A stretch of 64,000 nucleotides of DNA, from contig NZ_CP026121.1 of the NCBI RefSeq assembly GCF_003330845.1, positions 2,275,501-2,339,500 of the forward strand, given 5' to 3'. Every line of letters starts with the position of its first letter. Position 1 is the first letter of the stretch. The notes under the pieces are model-generated. The model was given only the letters and a program-made list of their open reading frames with translations. It was not told the DNA's origin and made no database searches. A program made the position numbers and the translations under genes. Positions 42,571-51,566 of the stretch are shown in pieces. Source of the DNA: Streptomyces sp. Go-475. Lineage in GTDB: Bacteria; Actinomycetota; Actinomycetes; Streptomycetales; Streptomycetaceae.

Positions 42571-43479
42571 TCACCCCTTCGTGCCGCCGGCGGTCAACCC
42601 GGTCACCAGGTTCTTCTGCACGAGGTAGAAGAAGAGGGCGGCCGGTATCGCGATCAGCACAGCCGTCGCGGCCATCAGGTTCCGCTGCGCGTCGTGCTCG
42701 CTGACGAACGTCTGCAGTCCGACGGCGAAGGTGTACTTGTCGTCGCTCAGCAGGAACGTCGAGGCGAACGCGACCTCCCCGAAGGCCGTGAGGAAGCTGT
42801 AGAAGGCCGCGACCGCGAGTCCCGGCTTGGCGAGCGGCAGGATGAGCCGCGCGAACGTGCCGAAGGGGGTCAGCCCGTCGACGCGCCCGGCCTCGTCGAT
42901 CTCGAACGGGATGGTGTCGAAATAGCCCTTCATCAGCCAGGCGCAGTACGGCACGATCGTGGTGCAGTTGACAAGGATGAGACCAAGGTAGCTGTCGATG
43001 AGCCGCAGGTCCGACAGGATCTGGTACATCGGGACGATCAGTACCGCGATCGGGAACATCTGGGTGACGAGCAGCACCCACATCAGCTTCCGGTAGCCCG
43101 GGAACCGCATGCGGGAGACCGCGTAACCGGTGGACGCGGCGACGACGACGCCGATCAGCGTCGTGCCCAGCACCACGACCAGCGTGCTCTTCAGCCAGTC
43201 GAAGAAGCTGGTGTCCTGGAGGACGAACGCGTAGTTGTCGAACGTCATCTTGCCCCAGATGCGCCCGGGGTGGAGGTAGTCGTCCTTGTCCGGTCCGAGG
43301 GACAGGAAGAACAGCCAGGCGACCGGGAAGAGCGCGGTCAGGCTCGCGACGATCAGCACGGCGTGCGAGGCGAGGGTGGCCGGGCGGCTCTGCTCGCCGC
43401 GCCGGCGCGTCCGGCCGGGGGCCTTCGCGGCGCGCCGCTCGGTCGACGGGGCGGGGGTCTCGACGGTGGTCGTACTCAT
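42571..43479 (-). CDS. malG: maltodextrin ABC transporter permease MalG
   Basis: 302 aa from the ATG at 43479 (AGGAG upstream); the frame continues upstream through malF but that is not coding for this protein. Six or so membrane helices (LASHAVLIVASLTALFPVAW, VVVLGTTLIGVVVAASTGYA and others). The EAA loop is EIDEAGRVDGLTPFGTFARL followed by ILPLAKPG, the contact site for the ATPase. With MalF and MalE it imports maltose and maltodextrin. The energising ATPase (MsiK in Streptomyces) is not encoded here. Start of malG is 14 bases after the malF stop. Confidence 0.95.
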   Translation of the reverse strand: MSTTTVETPAPSTERRAAKAPGRTRRRGEQSRPATLASHAVLIVASLTALFPVAWLFFLSLGPDKDDYLHPGRIWGKMTFDNYAFVLQDTSFFDWLKSTLVVVLGTTLIGVVVAASTGYAVSRMRFPGYRKLMWVLLVTQMFPIAVLIVPMYQILSDLRLIDSYLGLILVNCTTIVPYCAWLMKGYFDTIPFEIDEAGRVDGLTPFGTFARLILPLAKPGLAVAAFYSFLTAFGEVAFASTFLLSDDKYTFAVGLQTFVSEHDAQRNLMAATAVLIAIPAALFFYLVQKNLVTGLTAGGTKG

Positions 43480-43493
43480 TTCGGACTCCTGCC

Positions 43494-44498
43494 TCAGATC
43501 GCGAGCTGCTGGTCGTTGCGGTTCAGCCAGCGGCGGTAGAAGGAGGTGAAGACGATCAGGAGGGACAGCAGCAGGATCCCGTAGGCGGCGGACTGGGCGT
43601 AGTCGCGCGGCTGCTGCCCGAAGCCCAGGTGGTAGGCCCAGGTCACGAGGATCTGCGCGTCGGGGGCGGTGTTGCCGAACAGCAGGAAGATGATGGCGAA
43701 CTGGTTGAACGTCCAGATGACGCCGAGCAGGACGACCGTGGTGCTGACCGACCGCAGGCCGGGCAGGGTCACGTAGCGGAAGCGCTGCCAGGCGCTCGCG
43801 CCGTCCATCTCGGAGGCCTCGTAGAGGCTCGCGTCGATCGACTGCAGGCCGCCGAGGAGCGAGACCATCATGAACGGCACGCCGCACCAGGTGTTGACCA
43901 TGATCGCGGAGAACCGCTGCCAGAAGGTGTCCTCCAGCCACGACGGCGTCGGCAGGTGCAGGAGTTCCAGGAAGCTGTTGATGATGCCGCCGTCGGCGAG
44001 CATGAACCGCCAGCCGAAGACGGTGACGAAGGTCGGCACCGCCCAGGGCAGCACCAGGATCATGCGGTAGAGGGTGCGGCCGCGCAGCTTCTGGTTGAGC
44101 AGCAGGGCGAGGCCGAGGCCGATGCCGTAGTGCAGGGTGACGCAGGCCGCCGTCCAGAAGATCGTCCACAGGAAGTGCGACCAGAAGCGGTCGTAGGACG
44201 TCGGGCCCCACAGGATGTCGGCGTAGTTGTCCAGGCCGATGAACTTGTAGGTGGCGTCGATCTCGTTGACGCCGATCGTGCGCGCGGTGTTCAGGCTGGT
44301 GGCGTCGGTGAGGGTGAGGTACAGGCCGTATCCCAGCGGGTACAGCACGAGGACGCCGAGGACGATCGCCACCGGGGCGACCATCGCGTAGGCGTACCAG
44401 TGCTTGTTCAGGCCGTTCCTCAGCCGCTGCACCGGGCCGGGCCGTGGTTCCCGCTCACCGCGCCGCTTGCCGGTCGCTCGATCGATGGCGACTGTCAT
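43494..44498 (-). CDS. malF: maltodextrin ABC transporter permease MalF
   Basis: 334 aa, ATG with AAGGTG upstream. An N-terminal helix (HWYAYAMVAPVAIVLGVLVL) and five more spans, with the EAA loop in ASLYEASEMDGASAWQRFRY then TLPGLRSVS. MalF/MalG form the membrane channel of the importer. The pattern is typical of streptomycete MalF without the large periplasmic loop of enterobacteria. It lies between malE and malG in the malEFG operon, with a hairpin in the malE-malF gap. Confidence 0.94.
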   Translation of the reverse strand: MTVAIDRATGKRRGEREPRPGPVQRLRNGLNKHWYAYAMVAPVAIVLGVLVLYPLGYGLYLTLTDATSLNTARTIGVNEIDATYKFIGLDNYADILWGPTSYDRFWSHFLWTIFWTAACVTLHYGIGLGLALLLNQKLRGRTLYRMILVLPWAVPTFVTVFGWRFMLADGGIINSFLELLHLPTPSWLEDTFWQRFSAIMVNTWCGVPFMMVSLLGGLQSIDASLYEASEMDGASAWQRFRYVTLPGLRSVSTTVVLLGVIWTFNQFAIIFLLFGNTAPDAQILVTWAYHLGFGQQPRDYAQSAAYGILLLSLLIVFTSFYRRWLNRNDQQLAI

Positions 44499-44568
44499 GG
44501 TTCGACACCTTCTGGAAGTTCAAGGAGGTCAAGGAGGGCTGCCCGGCCCCGGGCGCAGGCGCGGGCCG

Positions 44569-44614
44569 GTGGCCGCCGGATCCCCTCCCCCTCGACCTGG
44601 GGTCCGGCGGCCAC
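44569..44614 (-). terminator. hairpin between malE and malF
   Basis: Left arm 44569-44585 and right arm 44599-44614 pair over 16 bp with a one-base bulge and a 13-base loop, just after the malE stop codon (44622-44624). It likely protects malE mRNA or partly terminates it, giving more MalE than MalFG. Confidence 0.75.
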
Positions 44615-44621
44615 TCGGCGG

Positions 44622-45890
44622 TCACTTGCTGTAGTCCGGCACCAGCTTGGCGATGGCGGTCTCGGCGTTGCCGAGGCCCTGGTCGAGGGACTCCTTGCCG
44701 CCCGCGATCTTCAGCAGCTCGTCGTCGAGCGGGGTCCACAGGGAGCTGTACTCGGGCAGGGCCGGGCGCGGCTGGGCCGCGGGCAGCACACTCTGGAAGC
44801 CGGCGATGCCGGGGTCGGCCTTGACCTTGGCGGTGTAGGCGTCCTCGCGCGTGGGGAGCGTGGAGTTCTTCAGCGCGATGGTCTCCTGGGCCTTGGCCGA
44901 GGTCATGAACTTCACGAACTTCAGCGAGGCCTCCTGGTGGGCCTTGTCCGAGCCCGCGTACACCGAGAGGTTGTGGCCGCCGGTCGGGGCGCCCGCCTTG
45001 CCGGTGGAGCCGGCCGGGACGGTGGCGATGCCGAGGTTGTTCTTGTCCTTGAAGGCCGAGCCCTTGTAGAAGTTCGTGATCTCCCAGGGGCCCTGGATGA
45101 TTGCGGCGACCTTGCCGCTGACGAACGCCTCCTGGATGTGGGCGTAGGCGTCGGCGGTGGTGTCGGCCTTGTGCAGGCCCTTGCCCTTGAACAGGCTCTG
45201 CCAGGTGCCGTAGGCCTTCTTGGCGGCGGGCGAGGTGACGGTGATCTTCTTGGCGTCGACGTCGACGGTGTCGGTGCCCTCGCCGTAGAGGAAGGTCTGG
45301 GCGTAGTAGGCCTGGGTGGAACCCCAGTAGCCGTCGACGCCGGTCTTGTCCTTGATGGTGGCGGCGGCCTTCTTCAGGTCGTCCCAGGTCTTGGGGGCCT
45401 CGACGCCGGCCTTCTCGAACAGGGCCTTGTTGTAGACGAGGGCGAGGGTGTCCGTGGTGAAGGGGACGCCGTAGGTCTTGCCCTCGTACTTGGCCTGCTC
45501 GATCAGGCTGGGCTGGAACTTGTCCTGCTCGGCGAGGGCCTCGGTGCCGTCCAGCGGCGCGAAGAAGCCCTTCTTGGCGAAGGCGGGGGTCCAGCCGACC
45601 TCGGAGCGCAGCACGTCGGGGGCGCCCTTGGAACCGGCGGCGGTGTCGAACTTGTTCTGCGCCTGGTCGAAGGGGACGTTGACGTAGTTGACCTTGATGT
45701 CCTTGTGGGCGGCCTCGAACTCCTTGACCAGGGCCTGGTACGCCGGCGCCTCGTTGGTCGCGTTGGAGGTGTCCCACCAGGTGATGGTGACCGGGCCGCC
45801 GGCCTCGTCGCCGCTGTCGCTTCCGCCGCAGGCCGTCGCCGCCAGGGCGAGGGACGCCACCAGCGCGGTGGCCGCTATGCCACGCCGCAT
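44622..45890 (-). CDS. malE: maltodextrin-binding lipoprotein MalE
   Basis: 422 aa, ATG with AAGGAG upstream. A lipoprotein signal ends at LAATAC (Cys21). The mature part is a family-1 solute-binding protein: TITWWDTSNATNEAPAYQAL, YGVPFTTDTLALVYNKALF, GYWGSTQAYYAQTFLYGEG, and FVSGKVAAIIQGPWEITNFY. It is anchored outside the membrane and hands maltose and maltodextrins to MalF/MalG. Its promoter region carries MalR-like sites shared with malR. Confidence 0.96.
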   Translation of the reverse strand: MRRGIAATALVASLALAATACGGSDSGDEAGGPVTITWWDTSNATNEAPAYQALVKEFEAAHKDIKVNYVNVPFDQAQNKFDTAAGSKGAPDVLRSEVGWTPAFAKKGFFAPLDGTEALAEQDKFQPSLIEQAKYEGKTYGVPFTTDTLALVYNKALFEKAGVEAPKTWDDLKKAAATIKDKTGVDGYWGSTQAYYAQTFLYGEGTDTVDVDAKKITVTSPAAKKAYGTWQSLFKGKGLHKADTTADAYAHIQEAFVSGKVAAIIQGPWEITNFYKGSAFKDKNNLGIATVPAGSTGKAGAPTGGHNLSVYAGSDKAHQEASLKFVKFMTSAKAQETIALKNSTLPTREDAYTAKVKADPGIAGFQSVLPAAQPRPALPEYSSLWTPLDDELLKIAGGKESLDQGLGNAETAIAKLVPDYSK

Positions 45891-45978
45891 GAGTTCTCCT
45901 TGAGGGTGAAGCCCGTTTCGTGCTGCCGACTGCGCCGTTGGCCGCCGGGCGTCGGTGAGATTAGCCGCGCTTCAACGA

Positions 45979-46011
45979 CTTGCGAAAGACCTTGCAGCAA
46001 AAAGTTGCAAG
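45979..46011. promoter_or_regulatory. MalR-type operator near malE
   Basis: CTTGC at 45979-45983 and 45991-45995 (12 bases apart) and TGCAAG at 46006-46011 form direct and inverted copies of the CTTGC/GCAAG unit, 88-121 bases upstream of malE. Confidence 0.75.
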
Positions 46012-46098
46012 AGGTGCGGATGGTTATGCCGCCGTGACCTCCCCTCGATCGCCCTGAGGCCTTGATTTCCGGCTGTTCGACGGGGAGTCGGACAGCTG

Positions 46099-46121
46099 TG
46101 CAAGACTCTGCAAGCACTTGC
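46099..46121. promoter_or_regulatory. second MalR-type operator between malE and malR
   Basis: TGCAAG at 46099-46104 and 46109-46114, the latter forming GCAAG-CA-CTTGC (46110-46121). With the site at 45979-46011 it covers the 389-base gap between malE and malR; nothing else was recognised there apart from the malR promoter. Confidence 0.7.
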
Positions 46122-46265
46122 CATCCGTTTCCGCCGGGGGAATCATCCGTTGCGGAGCGGACACCGACTCGACTCAAGGGACCGCGATGACCAAGCAACC
46201 CGCAGCGGGCCGCGCGCCGGCCCGTGCCCGGCGTCCCGTCGGTGTGCAAGCAGAAGTCCGGCCGC

Positions 46266-46271
46266 TACAGT
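46266..46271 (+). promoter_or_regulatory. probable leaderless -10 element of malR
   Basis: TACAGT ends 8 bases before the GTG at 46280. Together with family length it favours that GTG as the malR start. A GCAAG unit lies 16-20 bases further upstream (46246-46250), so malR may be self-controlled. Confidence 0.5.
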
Positions 46272-46279
46272 CCGGTGCT

Positions 46280-47323
46280 GTGACCACACGGCTTGCGGAC
46301 ATCGCTTTGCAGGCGGGGGTGAGCGAAGCGACCGTCAGCCGCGTCCTCAACGGGAAGCCGGGCGTCGCCGCCACCACCCGCCAGTCCGTGCTGGCCGCGC
46401 TCGACGTGCTGGGCTACGAACGCCCGGTGCGGCTGCGGCAGCGCAGCGAGGGCCTGGTCGGCCTGATCACCCCGGAGCTGGAGAACCCGATCTTCCCGGC
46501 CCTGGCGCAGGTCATCGGCCAGGCGCTGACGCGGCAGGGCTACACGCCGGTGCTGGCCACCCAGACCCCGGGCGGCTCGACCGAGGACGAGCTGACCGAG
46601 ATGCTCGTGGACCGCGGCGTCGCCGGCATCATCTACGTCTCCGGGCTGCACGCGGACACCACCGCCGACATGCAGCGCTACGACCGGCTGCGCGCGCAGG
46701 GCGTGCCCTACGTCCTGGTCGACGGCTTCTCGCCGAAGGTGCAGGCGCCGTTCATCTCCCCCGACGACCGCGCCGCGATGACCCTGGCGGTCACGCACCT
46801 GGCGTCCCTGGGGCACACGCGGATCGGGCTGGCCCTGGGGCCGAAGCGGTTCGTGCCGGTGCAGCGCAAGATCGAGGGCTTCGTACGGGCCATGCAGGAC
46901 CAGTTGGGCCTGGGCGCCGAGGCCGTCGAGTCGGAGCTGGTGCAGCACTCCCTGTACACGCTGGAGGGCGGGCAGGCCGCCGCCACCGCCCTGATCGAGC
47001 GGGACTGCACGGCCGTGGTGTGCGCCAGCGACATGATGGCGCTGGGCGCGATCCGGGCGGCGCGGCAGCGCGGCCTGGACGTCCCGAAGGACATCTCCGT
47101 GGTCGGCTTCGACGACTCCCCGCTGATCGCCTTCACGGACCCGCCGCTGACCACGATCCGCAAGCCGGTCCCGGCGATGGGCCAGGCGGCGGTGCGCACG
47201 CTGCTGGAGGAGATCGGCGGGACGCCCGCTCCGCACAGCGAGTTCGTGTTCATGCCGGAACTGGTGGTGCGCGGTTCGACCGCTTCGGCACCCGGGGACC
47301 GCGGGGACCGCGGACGCTCCTGA
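46280..47323 (+). CDS. malR: LacI-family repressor of maltose genes, MalR (Reg1)
   Basis: 347 aa from the GTG at 46280, fitting the known streptomycete protein; an ATG at 46187 with AAGGGA would add 31 unconserved residues. DNA-binding domain TTRLADIALQAGVSEATVSR with the hinge VLNGKPGVAATTRQSVLAAL. The ligand domain has GLITPELENPIFPALAQVIG, VVCASDMMALGAIRAARQRG and VVGFDDSPLIAFTDPPLTTI. It represses malEFG and the amylase genes without maltodextrins. It is divergent from malE over the operator-rich gap. Confidence 0.95.
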   Translation: MTTRLADIALQAGVSEATVSRVLNGKPGVAATTRQSVLAALDVLGYERPVRLRQRSEGLVGLITPELENPIFPALAQVIGQALTRQGYTPVLATQTPGGSTEDELTEMLVDRGVAGIIYVSGLHADTTADMQRYDRLRAQGVPYVLVDGFSPKVQAPFISPDDRAAMTLAVTHLASLGHTRIGLALGPKRFVPVQRKIEGFVRAMQDQLGLGAEAVESELVQHSLYTLEGGQAAATALIERDCTAVVCASDMMALGAIRAARQRGLDVPKDISVVGFDDSPLIAFTDPPLTTIRKPVPAMGQAAVRTLLEEIGGTPAPHSEFVFMPELVVRGSTASAPGDRGDRGRS

Positions 47324-47345
47324 ATCAGCTGGTCGCTCCTGAATC
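47315..47345. repeat. 12-bp direct repeat at the malR 3' end
   Basis: CGCTCCTGAATC occurs at 47315-47326 (covering the malR stop) and at 47334-47345. It looks like a small duplication; no further role is visible. Confidence 0.4.
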
Positions 47346-47492
47346 GTCCGTCTCGTCCTCAGGGTGGAGAGCCACGCCCGCGCGCCCTGCGCCGGTAGGA
47401 GGGGAAGGGGTCGTTCCGCCGTAGAACATGCGGTCCGGACCAGACCGGAGGATGATCGGTGGGACAGGGCTTTTCTGGCAGACTTTGTGCCT

Positions 47493-48359
47493 ATGGGTGA
47501 CACGACCGTGACGACGCCGGAAGGCCGGGAAGCGGCCATTCCGCACCCCGTCGCGGCCGAGACGGGGCCGGGTCCCCTGCACCGGCTGCGCACCCCGCGC
47601 CGGCCCCGCTTCTGGTTCGAGATCCTGCTGATCGCGGTGAGTTACTGGACGTACTCGCTCGTCCGCAACGCCGTGCCCGAGCAGAAGGCCGAGGCCCTGC
47701 GCAACGCCGACTGGATCTGGAAGGCCGAGCAGCAGCTGGGCATCGCCGTCGAGCAGTCCGTCAACCACGCCGTGAACTCGGTGACTTGGCTGATCATCGG
47801 CATGAACTACTACTACGCGACGCTCCACTTCGTGGTCACGCTGGGTGTGCTCGTGTGGCTGTACCGTCGCCATCCCGGCCGTTACGCGGCCACCCGCCTG
47901 GTGCTGTTCGCGACGACCGCTGTCGCACTGGTCGGCTACTACCTGTATCCGCTGGCGCCCCCGCGGCTGATGAACGGCGGCGACTTCATCGACACGGTCA
48001 TGGTCCACCAGACCTGGGGGTCGATGGCGTCCGGCGACCTGAAGCACATGTCCAACCAGTACGCGGCGATGCCGTCGATGCACATCGGCTGGTCCCTCTG
48101 GTGCGGCCTGACGATCTTCGCCCTGGCGACGATCCCCTGGGTGCGGGTGCTGGGACTGCTGTACCCGGCGCTGACGCTGGTGGTGATCGTCGCCACGGCC
48201 AATCACTTCTGGCTCGACGCGGTGGGCGGCATGCTGTGCCTGGCCTTCGGGTTCGCGGTGGCGACGGTCTGGTACGGCAGCCAGCCGTACGCACTGCCGC
48301 AGCGGGTGCCGGCGCGGACGCGCGGCGTCGGCCGGCCGCTGCGGCCGACCAGGGTCTGA
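47493..48359 (+). CDS. PAP2-type membrane phosphatase/inositolphosphotransferase-like protein
   Basis: 288 aa from the ATG at 47493. The open frame extends upstream, but CAGACT eight bases before this ATG suggests a leaderless start. Five or six membrane helices and the PAP2 pattern: KHMSNQYAAMPSMHIGWSLW (with the catalytic His) and the final NHFWLDAVGG. This resembles the PAP2_3/aureobasidin-resistance type, which transfers or removes phosphate from lipids. Which lipid is not known. Convergent with glnE, 51 bases apart. Confidence 0.82.
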   Translation: MGDTTVTTPEGREAAIPHPVAAETGPGPLHRLRTPRRPRFWFEILLIAVSYWTYSLVRNAVPEQKAEALRNADWIWKAEQQLGIAVEQSVNHAVNSVTWLIIGMNYYYATLHFVVTLGVLVWLYRRHPGRYAATRLVLFATTAVALVGYYLYPLAPPRLMNGGDFIDTVMVHQTWGSMASGDLKHMSNQYAAMPSMHIGWSLWCGLTIFALATIPWVRVLGLLYPALTLVVIVATANHFWLDAVGGMLCLAFGFAVATVWYGSQPYALPQRVPARTRGVGRPLRPTRV

Positions 48360-48410
48360 CCCGCCTCCCGCCGCCGCGTGTGGATGCGGCCCCGAGCCTT
48401 CTCGCGGCCC

Positions 48411-51400
48411 TCAGCGTTCGGCCACCCCGTAGAACAGCTCCTCCACCACGGCCCGCGCCCGGCGGGCCGTCCGCCGGTACGCGTCGAGCATGTCGCCGGC
48501 GTGGCCCGGGCCGTAGCCCAGGTAACGCCCCACTGCGGCCAGTTCACGGGAGTCCGTGGGGAACGTGTCCCCGGCCCGGCCGCGGACCAGCATCACCGCG
48601 TTGCGGACGCGGGTCGCGAGGACCCAGGCCTCGTCCAGGATCGCCGCGTCCTCGTCCGTGATGAGCCCGGCCGCGCGGGCGGCCGCCAGGGCCTCGCGGG
48701 TGCGGGTGGTGCGCAGGCCCGGCTCCGCCGAGCCGTGCCGCAGTTGCAGCAGCTGGACGGTCCACTCCACGTCGGACAGGCCGCCCGGACCGAGCTTGGC
48801 GTGCAGTTTCGGGTCGGCGCCGCGCGGCAGCCGCTCGGACTCCATCCGGGCCTTCAGCCGCCGGATCTCCCGCACGGCCTCGTCGGCGAGCCCGCCCGCC
48901 GGATAGCGCAGCGGGTCGATCAGCTCGATGAAGCGGCGGCCCAGGTCCTCGTCCCCGGCGACGGGTTCCGCCCGCAGCAGCGCGTGCGACTCCCACGTCA
49001 GCGACCACCGGCGGTAGTACGCCTCGTACGACGTGAGTGTGCGCACGAGCGGCCCGGACTTGCCCTCCGGGCGCAGGTCGGCGTCGATGAGCAGGGGCGG
49101 GTCGGCACTGGGGAGCTGGAGCAGGCGGCGCATCTCGGAGACGACCTTGCTGGCCGCCTGGGACGCCTCCCGCTCCTCGACGCCGTCGCGCGGCTCGTGC
49201 ACGAACAGCACGTCCGCGTCGGAGCCGTAGCCCAGTTCGTGGCCGCCGAACCGGCCCATGCCGATGATCGCGAACCGGGTGGGCAGGTCCTCGCCCCAGC
49301 CGTCCCGGACGACAGCGCGGAGCGTGCCGGCCAGCGTCGCGGCGGTCAGGTCCGACACAGCCGCCCCGACCCGGTCCACCAGGGCGCCCTGGTCGGCCTC
49401 GGCGGGCTGCTCCTCGGTGCCGTAGGAGCCGACGATGTCGACGGCGGCCGTACGGAACAGTTCGCGGCGGCGCACACCACGGGCGGCCGTGACCGCCTGG
49501 GCGGCTCCGTCGGCCCGGTTCACGGCGGCGAGTATCTCCTGCTCCAGGTGGGCGCGGGACCGGGGTTCCAGCCCGCCGCCGTCCCCGTCGCCGAGCAGCG
49601 CCACCGCCTCCGGCGCGCGCATCAGCAGGTCCGGCGCGAGGCGGCCGGCGGACAGCACCCGGGCGAGGTTCTGCGCGGCGGCGCCCTCGTCCCGCAACAG
49701 CCGCAGGTACCAGGGCGTCTTGCCGAGCGCGTCCGACACCTTGCGGAAGTTGAGCAGGCCCGCGTCCGGGTCGGCCGAGTCGGCGAACCAGCCCAGCATG
49801 ACGGGCAGCAGGGTGCGCTGGATGGCGGCCTTGCGGGTGACGCCGGACGCCAGCGCCTCCAGGTGGCGCAGCGCGGAGGCCGGGTCGTCGTAGCCGAGGG
49901 CGACCAGGCGCTCCCGGGCCGCCTCGGCGCTCAGCCGGGCCTCGCCGGTGGCGAGCTGGGCGACCGCGTCGAGCAGCGGCCGGTAGAACAGCTTCTCGTG
50001 CAGGCGCCGTACGACGGTGGCGTGCCGGCGCCACTCGCGGTGCAGGTCGGCGACCGGGTCGGCGCGCAGGCCCAGGGAGCGGCCGATGCGGCGCAGCTCG
50101 GCCTCGTCCTCCGGGACGAGGTGGGTGCGGCGCAGCCGGAACAGCTGGATGCGGTGCTCCATGGAGCGCAGGAAGCGGTACGCCTCGTCGAGCTGGGCGG
50201 CGTCGGCCCGGCCCACGTAACCGCCGGCGGCGAGGGCCTTGAGCGCGTCGAGGGTGGTGCCGCTGCGCAGCGAGGTGTCGGCGCGGCCGTGCACCAGCTG
50301 GAGCAGCTGCACGGCGAACTCGACGTCCCGCAGGCCGCCCGGGCCCAGCTTCAGCTGGCGGTCGACCTCGGCGGCGGGGATGTTCTCCACGACCCGGCGG
50401 CGCATCTTCTGCACGTCGGGGACGAAGTTCTCGCGCTCGGCGGCCTTCCACACCAGCGGCTGGACGGCGGCGACGTACTCCTCGCCGAGGTCGAGGTCAC
50501 CGGCGACCGGGCGGGCCTTGAGCAGCGCCTGGAACTCCCAGGTCTTGGCCCAGCGCTGGTAGTAGGCGAGGTGGCTGGAGAGCGTCCGCACGAGCGGGCC
50601 GTTCCTGCCCTCGGGGCGGAGGTTGGCGTCCACGGGCCAGATGGAGCCCTCGACCGTGGTCTCCGAGCAGATCCGCATCATGTGCGAGGCCAGCCGGGTC
50701 GCGGCCCGGATCGCCTTGGTCTCGTCGGCCCCCTCGGCGGCCTCCCCGACGAAGATGACGTCCACGTCGGAGACGTAGTTCAGCTCGTGGCCGCCGCACT
50801 TGCCCATCGCGATGACCGCGAGCCGGCACAGCGCGGCGTCCTCGGGCGCGGCCTCCTCGGCCAGGGCGAGGGCGGCGCGCAGGGTGGCGGTGGCGAGGTC
50901 GGCCAGTTCGGCGGCGGACTCGGCGACACCGGTCGTGCCGCACACGTCCCGGGCGGCGATGGACAGCAGGCAGCGCCGGTAGGCGACGCGCAGGGACACC
51001 GGGTCGGTGACCCCCGCCAGTCCCGCCTCGAACTCCTCCACCCCGGGGTGCAGGTCCCGCGACTCGTACGTCACGAGGGCCTGCCAGTCCTCCGGGTGGC
51101 GGGTGAGGTGGTCGGCGAGGGCGGTGGAGGCGCCGAGCACCCCGAGCAGCCGGTCGCGCAGCGGCTTGGCCGCGATCAGGGTGTCGAGCAGTTCCCGGCG
51201 GGCGCCGGGGTTCGGCTGGGCCTCCAGCAGCCGGACCAGCCCGAGCAGCGCGAGATCGGGGTCGGCGGTCGCGCCCAGTGCCTCCAGCAGCACCGGGTCG
51301 TCGCGCAGCGGTGCGAGCTCGACGCTGTCCAGGAGCCGCTCGGCGGCGGAGGCGTCGGTGAAGCCGTGCCGCAGCAGCCGCGTGAAGGTACTGCTCCTGC

Positions 51401-51419
51401 GCCCCGGGGCCGCCGTCAT
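48411..51419 (-). CDS. glnE: glutamine synthetase adenylyltransferase/deadenylase GlnE
   Basis: 1002 aa, ATG with GAGGGAGG upstream. Two nucleotidyltransferase halves: the first with MGKCGGHELNYVSDVDVIFV (residues about 205-225) and the second with MGRFGGHELGYGSDADVLFV (about 720), each followed by LRPEG (NLRPEGRNGPL and DLRPEGKSGPL). It adds and removes AMP at Tyr397 of GlnA. Its target gene is at 8.3 kb. It stands alone on the minus strand, convergent with the PAP2 gene. No GlnR box is seen in front. Confidence 0.97.
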   Translation of the reverse strand: MTAAPGRRSSTFTRLLRHGFTDASAAERLLDSVELAPLRDDPVLLEALGATADPDLALLGLVRLLEAQPNPGARRELLDTLIAAKPLRDRLLGVLGASTALADHLTRHPEDWQALVTYESRDLHPGVEEFEAGLAGVTDPVSLRVAYRRCLLSIAARDVCGTTGVAESAAELADLATATLRAALALAEEAAPEDAALCRLAVIAMGKCGGHELNYVSDVDVIFVGEAAEGADETKAIRAATRLASHMMRICSETTVEGSIWPVDANLRPEGRNGPLVRTLSSHLAYYQRWAKTWEFQALLKARPVAGDLDLGEEYVAAVQPLVWKAAERENFVPDVQKMRRRVVENIPAAEVDRQLKLGPGGLRDVEFAVQLLQLVHGRADTSLRSGTTLDALKALAAGGYVGRADAAQLDEAYRFLRSMEHRIQLFRLRRTHLVPEDEAELRRIGRSLGLRADPVADLHREWRRHATVVRRLHEKLFYRPLLDAVAQLATGEARLSAEAARERLVALGYDDPASALRHLEALASGVTRKAAIQRTLLPVMLGWFADSADPDAGLLNFRKVSDALGKTPWYLRLLRDEGAAAQNLARVLSAGRLAPDLLMRAPEAVALLGDGDGGGLEPRSRAHLEQEILAAVNRADGAAQAVTAARGVRRRELFRTAAVDIVGSYGTEEQPAEADQGALVDRVGAAVSDLTAATLAGTLRAVVRDGWGEDLPTRFAIIGMGRFGGHELGYGSDADVLFVHEPRDGVEEREASQAASKVVSEMRRLLQLPSADPPLLIDADLRPEGKSGPLVRTLTSYEAYYRRWSLTWESHALLRAEPVAGDEDLGRRFIELIDPLRYPAGGLADEAVREIRRLKARMESERLPRGADPKLHAKLGPGGLSDVEWTVQLLQLRHGSAEPGLRTTRTREALAAARAAGLITDEDAAILDEAWVLATRVRNAVMLVRGRAGDTFPTDSRELAAVGRYLGYGPGHAGDMLDAYRRTARRARAVVEELFYGVAER

Positions 51420-51566
51420 CCGGGCCTCCCTCGCACTCTTTCTCGGGCCTGCATCGGATCAAGGTCGTACGGCTTGAGCCTAACCGCACAGACCTGGGCG
51501 AGCGCCGATGAGTTCGGCAGGCGGACGGGGTCTGCACCAGTGAGAGCACGGACCGGGAGGACGCTC

